This document shows positions 34,248 through 42,480 of a DNA stretch of 54,540 nucleotides, one piece after another. The notes below the pieces were generated by a model. It saw only the letters and a list, made by a program, of their open reading frames with translations, did not search any database and was not told the origin of the DNA. The stretch is taken from positions 1 to 54,540 of the forward strand of contig BGOS01000026.1 in NCBI GenBank assembly GCA_003569365.1, given 5' to 3'. Position 1 is the stretch's first letter; every line of letters starts with the position of its first letter. Source of the stretch: Anaerolineaceae bacterium. Lineage in GTDB: Bacteria; Chloroflexota; Anaerolineae; Anaerolineales; UBA11657. The position numbers and the translations under genes were made by a program.

Positions 34248-34893
34248 CGGCGCGCCGCCAGCCGGCGGCAGCCTGGGTGATCTGCCGCAAATTGGCGAGC
34301 AGCTGCGCGCTGCTCTGGGCGTCAAGCATGCGGCGCGGGATGCCGCGCTCGCGCAATCGCGGGCTCTGGTGCGTTTCTGTGCCAACGCCATCCGTGCCAT
34401 TCATCGGGAAGAGCGGGCGGAGGCACAGGCGCTTTTAGGCGAGGCACGCAGCGCTGCGGCGGCCATGTGCGCTGCGGTGGCGGGGTTTCCGGATCTCTTG
34501 CATGCGGGGTACACGCAGGATGGATTGAAGGAACTGGTTGAGGCCAGTGTGCTGCTGGCGCTGGCCGCGGACGAGCCCATGCCTTCGCCCGCGCAACTGG
34601 GCGTGGAGCCCGCCACATACCTCAACGGCCTGGCGGAGGCAGCCACCGAGCTGCGCCGGCGCATTTTGGATCTGGTGCGGCACGAACACTCCGCCGAGGC
34701 TGAGCGACTGCTGGATGCAATGGACGAAATTTATTCACTGCTGGTCACGGTGGATTACCCTGACGCCATCACCGGCGGGCTGCGCCGCAGCACCGATGTA
34801 TTGCGCGGCGTGCTGGAGCGCACGCGGGGCGACCTGACCGTAAGCATGCGCCAGCAGCGCCTGCAGGATTTGCTAGCCAAGTCCGGCGCGTAG
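34231..34893 (+). CDS. Translin-family protein (prokaryotic COG2178-like)
   Basis: A 220-aa all-helical protein. It has RDAALAQSRALVRFCANAIR and AIHREERAEAQALLGEARSA, then LGVEPATYLNGLAEAATELRRR, AERLLDAMDEIYSLLVTVDYPDAITGG-type sequence and LERTRGDLTVSMRQQ, which match the translin/COG2178 core (RExAL...SxxAIRAxHR... TGGLRRxxDxxRxVLERTRGD). Eukaryotic translin and TRAX bind ssRNA/DNA and form the C3PO nuclease; in archaea and bacteria the function is largely unknown. Older annotation may label it a haloacid dehalogenase, but no HAD motifs are present. It overlaps DUF3467. Confidence 0.82.
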   Translation: MQTPGNGAPPAGGSLGDLPQIGEQLRAALGVKHAARDAALAQSRALVRFCANAIRAIHREERAEAQALLGEARSAAAAMCAAVAGFPDLLHAGYTQDGLKELVEASVLLALAADEPMPSPAQLGVEPATYLNGLAEAATELRRRILDLVRHEHSAEAERLLDAMDEIYSLLVTVDYPDAITGGLRRSTDVLRGVLERTRGDLTVSMRQQRLQDLLAKSGA

Positions 34894-35066
34894 TAAGCGC
34901 AGTTGCGCGTGGGGCAGCGCAAGTTGCGCTGCTGGCAATTCATGCAGCCGATGAGTTCGGCGCAGGCCGTTCGGATTAACGCAGCGCGGCAATCGCTTGC
35001 AGCCGGGCAGCCAGCTTCGCTTCCGGGTTGCACCCCATCGCGTTCCCCATGATGTAAACTCCGCCC

Positions 35067-35912
35067 ATGGCTCCAAAAAGCTTTTTGATTTTTCATAACC
35101 CGCAGGTGGCACGCTCTGAGGCGCTGGCAAATACCATTGATGCGAGCCTGCGCACAACGCATGGCTGCCACGCGGAGTGCACCACGCTGGCGGCGGCCGA
35201 AGAGCGTGCGCTGCTGCCCGCGCCTGACATGTTGGTTGCGGTTGGCGGAGACGGCACGATGCTGCGTGTGAGCCGGCTGGGTGCGCTGTTGGGCTGCCCC
35301 GTGCTGGGCATCAATCTGGGGCGCGTGGGCTTCCTGCTGGAGGTGCCGGAAGCGGAGTGGCAGGCGGCGCTGGTGCGCGTGGTGGCCGGCGACTTTTGGC
35401 TGGAGCCGCGCATGCTGGTGTATGCGGAGCACATGCGCGCCGGCGCGCGCTTGGGCGAACATCACGCGCTCAATGAAGTGGTGATTACGCGCGGAGCACT
35501 GGCGCGGCCGGTGCGCCTGAAGACCGCAATTGACGGCAGCCCGCTGGGCACGTACATTGCGGACGGTTTGATTGTGGCCTCGCCCACCGGATCCACGGCA
35601 TATGCGCTGGCAGCCGGCGGGCCCATTCTGCCGCCCACGCTGCGCAACATTGTTCTAATTCCGGTTGCTCCGCACTTGAGCATTGAACGGGCCATCGTGC
35701 TGGCGGAGGGCGCAGGCATAACCATTGATGTGCGCATCGACCATCCCGCAATCCTGAGCGCTGACGGGCAGGTGGAGGTTGAGCTGCGCGACGGCGACCG
35801 GATTAGTGTGCGCGCCAGCCAGCGTGACGCCAGTTTTGTGCGCTTGCAAGACGCTGCATATTTCTATCGCAATCTTGCGGCCCGGCTGGCATACAAGGAG
35901 TCATTGCAATAG
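35067..35912 (+). CDS. nadK: NAD kinase
   Basis: A 281-aa ATP/polyphosphate-dependent kinase making NADP+ from NAD+. The GGDGTMLR motif lies near residue 60, preceded by LVAVGG. LGINLGRVGFLLE, LNEVVITRGA, ADGLIVASPTGSTAYALAAGGP (the NAD-binding TGSTAY block) and LSADGQVEVEL follow in normal order. The length fits. A 173-base gap separates it from the translin-like gene, and it overlaps the next gene by one base, so those two are coupled. Confidence 0.97.
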   Translation: MAPKSFLIFHNPQVARSEALANTIDASLRTTHGCHAECTTLAAAEERALLPAPDMLVAVGGDGTMLRVSRLGALLGCPVLGINLGRVGFLLEVPEAEWQAALVRVVAGDFWLEPRMLVYAEHMRAGARLGEHHALNEVVITRGALARPVRLKTAIDGSPLGTYIADGLIVASPTGSTAYALAAGGPILPPTLRNIVLIPVAPHLSIERAIVLAEGAGITIDVRIDHPAILSADGQVEVELRDGDRISVRASQRDASFVRLQDAAYFYRNLAARLAYKESLQ

Positions 35913-36385
35913 TGGCCGCCGACTCCGGCACAGTAGCCGGAGAGTTTTGTGCCAACCATCCGGACCGGCCGACGGCCCTGCGCTGCAACAAGTGCGCAAA
36001 GCTGATCTGTCCCGGTTGCGCGCTGCACACGCCCGTAGGTTACCGCTGCCCGCAATGCGTGCGCGGCCAGCAGGCGGTCTTTGAGACTGCGCACTGGTAC
36101 GACTATGTCACCGCAGCGGTAACCGCACTCGTGCTGTCCGGGTTGGCGGGTGTGCTCCTGTCGCGGTTGGGATGGCTGCTGCTTTTTCTGGCGCCCACTG
36201 CCGGCGGCGCACTGGCAGAAGTGGTGCGCCGCGTTGTACAGCGCCGGCGTGGCCGCTACTTGCCGCATACGGTGGTGGCTGCCATGGTGCTGGCTGCGCT
36301 GCCGGCTCTCAGCCTGTGGATGCTTTTATACGTGGGGCTGGCGGCGGCCACGGTGTTTGCGCGCCTGCGCGGATCGTTGATTTAG
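35912..36385 (+). CDS. Membrane protein with N-terminal B-box-like zinc finger
   Basis: A 157-aa protein. The first 50 residues carry CANHPDRPTALRCNKCAKLICPGC and CPQC, a B-box/double zinc-ribbon-like Cys/His set also seen in rhomboid-associated and other bacterial membrane proteins. Two or three hydrophobic helices follow (about residues 65-100 and 118-150). GTG at 35912 shares its G with the nadK stop and has GGAG about 10 bases upstream. The function is unknown; there is no rhomboid Ser-His catalytic pair. Confidence 0.75.
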   Translation: MAADSGTVAGEFCANHPDRPTALRCNKCAKLICPGCALHTPVGYRCPQCVRGQQAVFETAHWYDYVTAAVTALVLSGLAGVLLSRLGWLLLFLAPTAGGALAEVVRRVVQRRRGRYLPHTVVAAMVLAALPALSLWMLLYVGLAAATVFARLRGSLI

Positions 36386-36602
36386 GGGGCTGGCGCGGTG
36401 GCTGTTTACACTGGGCGGGCATGGTTTTGCGGATCGGTTTTGGCCGCTGCCGGCGGTGATTTGTAAAGAGCCACGAAACCGGGTGGACGGCCGTCACCGA
36501 ACCACTTGTTATTGCGGTGCATTGCAGTCTGCTCACCAGCCCAACCCCCGCGCTTTACAAACCCCTTCCGCAGCGGTACACTTCGCGCTCAGCCAACAAA
36601 AT

Positions 36603-36637
36603 AAACAACTGGGCACAAGTCTCAGTTGTTTTGTTTT
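36603..36637 (+). terminator. Probable terminator between the nadK unit and greA
   Basis: The arms AAACAACTG and CAGTTGTTT, 9 bp, with an 11-nt loop are followed by TGTTTT. The stem is AT-rich, so strength is moderate; A/T flanks allow either direction. The rest of the 36386-36709 gap shows no gene and only a weak possible -10 (TAGAAT, 36686-36691) for greA. Confidence 0.5.
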
Positions 36638-36709
36638 CTGGGCAAAAGCACAGTTGGCAATTGTGGCCCAAAGCGAACACAAAAATAGAATTAGGATAAA
36701 TCGAAGATT

Positions 36710-37198
36710 ATGAGCGAGGAAAGTCTCCATAAAGACGTTACCTATTTGACGCGTGAAGGCATGCGCAAGCTGGAGACAGAGCTTGCCCATCTGCGCACTG
36801 ATGGGCGCGCCGAGGTGGCGCAGCGCCTGCACCAAGCGCTGGAAGAGGGCGGTGACCTACTCGAGAATGCAGAGTTTGAAGCTGCAAAAAACGAGCAGGC
36901 GTTTGTGGAAGGGCGCATCATGACGATAGAGACGCTGCTTCTCCACGCGAAGATCATTAAGAAGAGCACAGCTGCGAACGGGATCATTGGCATAGGGTCG
37001 GTAGTGGTGATAAAGGAAGAAGGCGGCAAGGCGGAGACCTACAAAATTGTGGGCGCAGCCGAAGCCAACCCGGGCGACGGCAGCATCTCCAACGAGTCGC
37101 CGTTGGGAAAGGCGTTGCTGGGCCAGAAGCAGAGCGCCAAGGTGCGCATCAAGGCGCCGGGCGGCGAACTTATCTTCCGCATCATGAAGGTAACTTGA
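36710..37198 (+). CDS. greA: Transcription elongation factor GreA
   Basis: A 162-aa factor that rescues backtracked RNA polymerase by stimulating transcript cleavage. The N-terminal coiled coil carries YLTREGMRKLETELAHLRT, then GDLLENAEFEAAKNEQAFVEGRI, with the acidic D-x-x-E-N tip (GDLLENAEF) that reaches the active site. The C-terminal FKBP-like domain has IVGAAEANPGDGSISNESPLGKALLG and ends RIMKVT. It is followed by a strong terminator and lysS, an arrangement common in several bacterial phyla. AGGA lies upstream but at a long spacing. Confidence 0.98.
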   Translation: MSEESLHKDVTYLTREGMRKLETELAHLRTDGRAEVAQRLHQALEEGGDLLENAEFEAAKNEQAFVEGRIMTIETLLLHAKIIKKSTAANGIIGIGSVVVIKEEGGKAETYKIVGAAEANPGDGSISNESPLGKALLGQKQSAKVRIKAPGGELIFRIMKVT

Positions 37199-37219
37199 CC
37201 CCTTCAAATACGAAGCTTC

Positions 37220-37250
37220 AGCCCTGCGCAACTTGGCAGCAGGGCTTTTT
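37220..37250 (+). terminator. Terminator after greA
   Basis: The arms AGCCCTGC and GCAGGGCT, with an 11-nt loop, are followed by TTTTT. It begins 22 bases after the stop. A TTGGCA (37234-37239) inside it and TAAAAT (37255-37260), 15 bases later, could form the lysS promoter. Confidence 0.85.
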
Positions 37251-37286
37251 CGTTTAAAATGCTGGCTGTGTGCACTCGGAGCAATC

Positions 37287-38807
37287 TTGCGCGATCTTAA
37301 TGAAATAGAAAAGAACCGCGTTGCCAAAGCGGATCGCATGCGCGCCCGGGGCGAGCAGCCCTATCCGGCGCGGGCGCAGCGCACGCACACGGTGGCGGAT
37401 GCGCTGCTGGCTCTTGAGCAGGCACTGCAAGCTGGTGCGCCCGTGCAAGACAGCGGTGTACCGGCCACTTTATGCGGCCGCTTGCGCTCCATGCGCACAA
37501 TGGGCAAGCTCACTTTTGCGCACATGGAGGATGTGAGCGGCCGGGTGCAGCTCTTGCTGCGCTCAGATGAGGTTGGTGCGGATCGGCTGCGCCAGTTTGA
37601 TACAGACTTTGATCTCGGGGATTTTGTGCAGGCGACCGGTGTCTTGATGCGCACCAAGACCGGCGAGTTCACCCTGCGCTGTTCCGCAGTGGTGATGCTT
37701 GCGAAAAGTGTGAGCCCGCTGCCGGCCGCCAAGGAGGCGGAAGAAGACGGGCACAAAGTGGTGTACTCCGCATTTGCCAACCCGGAGGCGCGTTACCGCG
37801 AGCGCTACGCGGACCTGGCAGTAAACACCGAGGTGCGCGAGATTTTTCGGGTGCGGGCAGCCGTGGTGCGTGCCCTGCGAAACTTTTTGGACGAGCGCGG
37901 TTTCCTTGAGGTGGAAACGCCGGTTCTGCAGCCAATCTACGGCGGGGCGGCTGCGCGCCCGTTTGTAACCCATCACAACCAGCTGCATCAGGATCTGTTC
38001 CTGCGCATTTCATTTGAGTTGTACCTGAAGCGCTTGCTGGTCGGCGGACTGGAGTCCGTGTATGAGATTGGCCGCGACTTCCGCAATGAGGGCGTGAGCC
38101 TCAAGCACAACCCGGAGTTCACCCAGCTGGAGTTTTATTGCGCGTACGCCGACTACGCAAAGGTGATGGAGATCACAGAGGAGATGCTTGCGTTTGTGGC
38201 GCAGCAGGTGTGCGGCAGCACCACGCTAGAGTACGAGGGCCACAAAATTAACTTGCAGCCGCCATGGCGGCGCGTTGCGCTGCGCACCGCAGTGGCTGAA
38301 GCCTGCGGCATAGACATCGCTGCGCACCCAACGGCAGCCGCGCTGGCTGAAGCCATGCGCGCCAGCGGGCAGGCGGTGGACCCGGCAATGCCGCGCGGCA
38401 AACTTATCGAAAGCCTGTTGGCGCTGCATGTGGAGCCGCTGCTGATCCAACCCACTTTCGTGCACGATTTTCCGCGGGACATTTCGCCGCTGGCAAAAGC
38501 CACGCCCGGTGATCCGCACACTGTGGAGCGTTTTGAAGCCTATATTGCGGGTATGGAGCTGTGCAATGCATTTTCCGAGCTGAACGACCCGCAGGAGCAG
38601 GCGCAGCGCTTTGAAGAGATGCAGCGCGATCACCCAAAGGGAGAAGAAGCGCATCCAATGGACGAGGATTATTTGCGCGCGCTGCAGTACGGCATGCCGC
38701 CCTGCGGCGGATTTGGCATGGGCGTTGACCGGCTGACGATGCTGCTAACTGGCCAGCGCAATATTCGCGAGGTGATTTTGTTCCCGCACCTGCGAACACG
38801 AGAGTGA
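37287..38807 (+). CDS. lysS: Lysyl-tRNA synthetase, class II
   Basis: A 506-aa class II aminoacyl-tRNA synthetase. The anticodon-binding OB fold includes LCGRLRSMRTMGKLTFAHM. The catalytic core has RAAVVRALRNFLDERGFLEVETP, motif 2 in EIGRDFRNEGVSLKHNPEF, and motif 3 at the C-terminus in PPCGGFGMGVDRLTMLLTG. The start is taken as TTG at 37287 because GGAG stands 5 bases upstream; upstream in-frame starts fall in the greA terminator. This unusual start could be checked by protein N-terminal data. It ends with HLRTRE and a bidirectional terminator. Confidence 0.97.
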   Translation: MRDLNEIEKNRVAKADRMRARGEQPYPARAQRTHTVADALLALEQALQAGAPVQDSGVPATLCGRLRSMRTMGKLTFAHMEDVSGRVQLLLRSDEVGADRLRQFDTDFDLGDFVQATGVLMRTKTGEFTLRCSAVVMLAKSVSPLPAAKEAEEDGHKVVYSAFANPEARYRERYADLAVNTEVREIFRVRAAVVRALRNFLDERGFLEVETPVLQPIYGGAAARPFVTHHNQLHQDLFLRISFELYLKRLLVGGLESVYEIGRDFRNEGVSLKHNPEFTQLEFYCAYADYAKVMEITEEMLAFVAQQVCGSTTLEYEGHKINLQPPWRRVALRTAVAEACGIDIAAHPTAAALAEAMRASGQAVDPAMPRGKLIESLLALHVEPLLIQPTFVHDFPRDISPLAKATPGDPHTVERFEAYIAGMELCNAFSELNDPQEQAQRFEEMQRDHPKGEEAHPMDEDYLRALQYGMPPCGGFGMGVDRLTMLLTGQRNIREVILFPHLRTRE

Positions 38808-38836
38808 GGCAGCCAAAACTGGTGTGAATAAAAACA

Positions 38837-38871
38837 AAGCCCCGCAAAAATAGCGGGGCTTCTTTATTTTT
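38837..38871 (+). terminator. Bidirectional terminator between lysS and pepF
   Basis: The arms AAGCCCCGC and GCGGGGCTT with a 7-nt loop are followed by CTTTATTTTT. It lies between convergent genes, and the A-rich left flank would also serve the minus strand. Confidence 0.9.
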
Positions 38872-38888
38872 GTGCGGTGCCGCGCAAC

Positions 38889-40664
38889 TTAATCCAGCCC
38901 AGACTCCAGCTCATCCAGCAGCCCGCTGATAAAGTCGAAGCCACCCTGCCAAAATGCCGGCTTGGTGATATCGATGCCAGCCTCTTCCAGTATGTGCTGC
39001 GGGCTGGCTGAGCCGCCATACGCCAGAATCTTCAGGTAGTGCGGCGTAAAGCGCGCGCCCTGTTTCTTGTAGCGCTGGTAAAGCGCCAGCACCAGTAGTT
39101 GCCCAAAGCTGTAGGCATAGCAATAAAACGGCGTGTAAAAAATGTGCGGGATGGACACCCATTCCCACTTGAACTCTGGTGCCACCGCAACCGCGCTGCC
39201 AAACTGCTCGCGCAGGTTGCGCATGTAAGCTGCGTTTAGCTCGTCCGTGCCAGCGCCTGATTGAATAAGCGTATGTGCTTGCTGCTCGAAGAGCGTGAAG
39301 TATGCCTGGCGCATGATGGTGGCATAGGCGTCGTCCAGCGTATCCGCAATCAGCTGGCGGCGCACCGCCGGATCGCGATCTTGTGCCAGCAGGCGGTCGG
39401 TTAGCAGCATCTCTGCAAAGGTGGACGAGGTTTCGGCCAGCGGCAGCGCCGAATGAAATGTAAACACTGAGTGGCGCGCCGCCAGCATGCTGTGAATGGC
39501 GTGGCCGAGCTCATGCGCCAGCGTGGCCACATCGCGCACATCACCGGTGTAATTTTGCAGCACATACGGCGTCATGCCCGGCAGCACGCTGGCGCAAAAT
39601 GCACCGCCGCGTTTACCCGGCCGCACTTCAGCATCAATCTGGTTCTCGTCAAACACGCGCCGCGCGGCGCGCGCCACCGCCGGTGAAAACTTTTGGAAAG
39701 TATCCAGCACAAGCTTGACCGCCTGATCGTAGGGGTAGGTTTTCTCCGCCCCGGAAAGCGGCGCGTAGATATCGTAGCGGCGCAGTTTCTTCAGCCCCAG
39801 CAGGCGCGCCTTCACGCGAAACCAGCGTTGAAACACGCCGCGGTTCTTGCGGCAGGTGCGCAGCAGCGTTGCAATCACCGGGTCTGGAATGTCATTGTCC
39901 AGATTGCGCACAGCCACTGCGGCGCGGTAACCGCGCAGCTTTACATTCTCTGCATGCCAGTCACGCACGCGGTGCGTGTAAATTTGCGCCAGCACCAGTC
40001 CGTCTTCCGCGTACACGCGGTACAGCTCCTGGTACGCAGCAGCGCGCAGCGCGGGATCCGCCTTGCGCACATTGGCCATCAATGCATCCCGCGTCAGTGG
40101 TTTTGCATCGCCATCAACCAGCAGATTGAACTTGTACGCATTGGTAAGCATTGAGTACACGGTGGTCAGCCCGTTCATACCATTAACGTCTTTTATATTG
40201 AGAAGCTGTTCGTCGCGCTCCGGCAGCACATGCGGCGTTGCTTTGCGCTCCAGCGCCAGGTGGTGGCGCAGCCCCCGCGGGCTGGCTGCCAGCAGGCGGG
40301 CGGCTGCCGGCGCGGGCAGCCCCTTCCACCACAGGCTGAAGAAAAGCACCCGGTTGCGCGCGTCAGTTGTAATCTGCTGGATGCGCCCCTGAAATGCCAG
40401 CGCCGCCTGATCTTGCGTATTTTCCGAGAACCATAAACCGGCGTAGGCGCCGATGCGGCTGGCCGCCGCCGCCAGCTCTTCGGTAAGGCGCAGCATGCGC
40501 GTGAAGTCTGCCGCTTTGATGTTGTCTGCAAGCAGCGGGCGCAGCGCCTCGAGCGCGCGCACACTGCGCTCTAGCTGCGTGGTGACGCGCCGCAGTGGCG
40601 CACCCTTGGGGGTGGCCAGCAGGTTGCGCAGCGTCCAGCGGGTCGGTAAAAGTGTTTTAGCCAT
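38889..40664 (-). CDS. pepF: Oligoendopeptidase F-type metallopeptidase (M3)
   Basis: A 591-aa M3 family zinc oligopeptidase that trims short peptides in the cytoplasm. The zinc motif is in TLAHELGHAIHSML, with the third-ligand Glu region in ALPLAETSSTFAEM. The upstream helical lid includes YSMLTNAYKFNLLVDGD and YQELYRVYAEDGLVLA. The C-terminus has PHIFYTPFYCYAYSFGQLL and GGSASPQHILEEAGID, both typical. ATG at 40664 starts MAKTLLPTRW; earlier in-frame codons overlap ychF and are not supported. It lies 17 bases downstream of ychF, so it is probably co-transcribed. Confidence 0.95.
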   Translation of the reverse strand: MAKTLLPTRWTLRNLLATPKGAPLRRVTTQLERSVRALEALRPLLADNIKAADFTRMLRLTEELAAAASRIGAYAGLWFSENTQDQAALAFQGRIQQITTDARNRVLFFSLWWKGLPAPAAARLLAASPRGLRHHLALERKATPHVLPERDEQLLNIKDVNGMNGLTTVYSMLTNAYKFNLLVDGDAKPLTRDALMANVRKADPALRAAAYQELYRVYAEDGLVLAQIYTHRVRDWHAENVKLRGYRAAVAVRNLDNDIPDPVIATLLRTCRKNRGVFQRWFRVKARLLGLKKLRRYDIYAPLSGAEKTYPYDQAVKLVLDTFQKFSPAVARAARRVFDENQIDAEVRPGKRGGAFCASVLPGMTPYVLQNYTGDVRDVATLAHELGHAIHSMLAARHSVFTFHSALPLAETSSTFAEMLLTDRLLAQDRDPAVRRQLIADTLDDAYATIMRQAYFTLFEQQAHTLIQSGAGTDELNAAYMRNLREQFGSAVAVAPEFKWEWVSIPHIFYTPFYCYAYSFGQLLVLALYQRYKKQGARFTPHYLKILAYGGSASPQHILEEAGIDITKPAFWQGGFDFISGLLDELESGLD

Positions 40665-40681
40665 TGGAGTTTTTGGTAAGG

Positions 40682-41773
40682 TTATTTTTTGGAGGGCGGA
40701 GAGAAGCGCACCTGAAGAATGTCGCCATCTTGTACTGTGTACTCGCGGCCTTCCAGCCGCCACTTTCCAGCGGTCTTCACCGCCGCCTCGCTGCCATGTT
40801 GATGCAAATCGGCGTAAGCCATAACTTCTGCCCGAATGAATCCCGCCTCCAGATCCGAGTGAATGGCACCGGAGGCCTGCGGCGCGCTGGCGTCTTTGTT
40901 GATTGTCCACGCCCGCACCTCGTCTTCGCCGACAGTGAAGAATGCCTGGCGGCCGAGCAGGTCGTAGCACATGCGGATCACACGCTGCAAGCTGGGGGCT
41001 TGCAGCCCGTACTCCGCCAAAAAGAGCACGGCTTCCTCCGGCGCCAGCTGCGCAATCTCCATCTCCAGTTTGCACTGCAGCGCAACTACCCGGTGGGAGG
41101 CCGCAAGCCCGGCGGGCAGCTTGCCATCACTAGGTCCCGCATCATCGCCGGTGTTGAGCACCACCAGCAAAGGTTTGCGCGTGAGCAGCCCAAAACCGGA
41201 AAGCGTGCGCTCTTCTTCCGCAGACAGCGCCAATGTGCGCAGTGCTTCGCCGTTGTTAAGCATATTGAGCAGGCGCGTAAACAATTCGTGCTCGCGCTCT
41301 ATCTCGGCTTTGTCGCGGCCGGCGCCTTTGCGGCGCTCGTCGCCGAGTTTTTCGAGGCGCCGTTCCACTACCAGCAGATCGTTTAGCAGCAGCTCATCAT
41401 CAAGCGCTTGCACATCGCGGGCCGCATCAATGCTAAGCAGCGGGTGCGGTACCAGATCGTTGGCGAAACTGCGCACCACGTGCAGAAAGGCATCGGTTTG
41501 CGCAAGCGCGTTGAGCAGCGGGCCGGAGAAGCTGCTCTTTGCGCCCTGCACGCCGCCAATATCCAGGAACGTGACTTGCGCGTGGGTGGTCTTCGCCGGT
41601 TTGTAAAGCGACGCAAGCCAGTCAACGCGCTCGTCGGGCACGCTCACGGTTGCCGACGTAACGGCAACCCGCCCGCCGCCAAGCATCTTGCCAACGGGCT
41701 GGTCGGCCCCTGTGAGCGCGTTGCAAAGTGTGGTCTTGCCGCTCTGCGGCAATCCGATAATCCCAATTTTCAT
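40682..41773 (-). CDS. ychF: YchF/OLA1 family GTPase-like ATPase
   Basis: A 363-aa Obg-related ribosome-associated nucleotidase. The P-loop reads GLPQSGKTTLCNALTG; family members normally have NVGKST-type loops, and here QSGKT replaces it. TFLDIGGVQG provides the G3 region (D-x-G-G), and the NKxD-like site is VVLNTGDD rather than NxxE of classical YchF. A helical coiled coil lies in the middle, and the C-terminal TGS/DUF933 block includes TVGEDEVRAWTINKDASAPQASGAIHSD and ends DILQVRFSPPSKK. It heads the ychF-pepF unit. The changed motifs suggest a divergent member, so assignment to canonical YchF function is less sure than to the family. Confidence 0.88.
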   Translation of the reverse strand: MKIGIIGLPQSGKTTLCNALTGADQPVGKMLGGGRVAVTSATVSVPDERVDWLASLYKPAKTTHAQVTFLDIGGVQGAKSSFSGPLLNALAQTDAFLHVVRSFANDLVPHPLLSIDAARDVQALDDELLLNDLLVVERRLEKLGDERRKGAGRDKAEIEREHELFTRLLNMLNNGEALRTLALSAEEERTLSGFGLLTRKPLLVVLNTGDDAGPSDGKLPAGLAASHRVVALQCKLEMEIAQLAPEEAVLFLAEYGLQAPSLQRVIRMCYDLLGRQAFFTVGEDEVRAWTINKDASAPQASGAIHSDLEAGFIRAEVMAYADLHQHGSEAAVKTAGKWRLEGREYTVQDGDILQVRFSPPSKK

Positions 41774-41780
41774 GGCAAAC

Positions 41781-41809
41781 TTGACCTAGATGGGCGGTTG
41801 GCTTAAACT
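41781..41809 (+). promoter_or_regulatory. Promoter of tRNA-Leu
   Basis: -35 TTGACC (41781-41786), 17-base spacer, -10 TAAACT (41804-41809). Predicted start is within about ten bases of the tRNA 5' end. Confidence 0.65.
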
Positions 41810-41822
41810 GTTCAGCGCATTG

Positions 41823-41904
41823 GCCGAAGTGGCGGAATTGGCAGACGCGCGCGACTCAAAATCGCGTTCCTTCGGGAGTGAGGGTTCGATTCCCTCCTTC
41901 GGCA
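41823..41904 (+). tRNA. tRNA-Leu (anticodon CAA)
   Basis: An 82-nt class II tRNA. Acceptor arms GCCGAAG and CTTCGGC pair fully, with A as discriminator and no encoded CCA. The anticodon stem CGCGA/TCGCG holds loop CTCAAAA, giving anticodon CAA, which reads UUG leucine codons. A long variable arm (about TTCCTTCGGGAGT) and the T arm GAGGG-TTCGATT-CCCTC confirm the class. No tRNA neighbours are seen. Confidence 0.97.
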
Positions 41905-42039
41905 CTCTCGCGCAGACTGCTTTGCCTCTCACCGAAGTATAGCATTCGCGCGCTGCAACGCGGCCCGGGTTTGAGCGTGCCCTGCCGGATGTTGGTCGCA
42001 GGCGACGTGCCCGATTTTTAGACAACCCCCAACCTACCA

Positions 42040-42480
42040 GTGACCCAGTACGACTACAAGCACAACCGCCCTTCAAACAGTGCGCGGTTGCCCGGGCAGG
42101 GCAGCCCGCTTGGCAGCGTAAGTGTGACCGGCATTGGAAACCTGCTGGCGGGACTGCTTGTGGGAGTGCTGGCTGCACTTTACTTTGCGTGGCGGGTGAT
42201 GCCGCTGCAAATTGTGGACAACCAACCGCGCAGTCTGGCACCCGCCTTTCGCGAGGACTTTGTGTTGTTGGTGGCAGAGACCTTTGCAATTGAGCAGGAT
42301 GTTGAACGGGCACGCACACGCCTCGCAAGCCTGGCGGGCGCCAAAGGCGCGGCCGTGGTGGCACAGCAAGCCGAGAAGATGATGGTGACGGGCGCTGGCA
42401 GTAATGATTTGAAGTTCATGGCGCAGCTGGCAGCCGCGCTGGGTGTGGCCACGCCGGCCATGCAGAATTACCTGCCATGA
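42040..42480 (+). CDS. Membrane-anchored hypothetical protein (short form)
   Basis: A 146-aa protein starting at GTG 42040. A hydrophilic N-terminus is followed by one membrane helix near residues 33-52 (NLLAGLLVGVLAALYF). The remainder is helical, with DVERARTRLASLAG similar to NMERARQRLQVLG in the next gene. The two overlap by 4 bases (ATGA) and are probably paralogous in their membrane-plus-helix part. I do not recognise a described family. Placement before glycosyltransferases suggests a role in surface-glycan assembly or export, but nothing in the sequence proves it. Confidence 0.7.
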   Translation: MTQYDYKHNRPSNSARLPGQGSPLGSVSVTGIGNLLAGLLVGVLAALYFAWRVMPLQIVDNQPRSLAPAFREDFVLLVAETFAIEQDVERARTRLASLAGAKGAAVVAQQAEKMMVTGAGSNDLKFMAQLAAALGVATPAMQNYLP

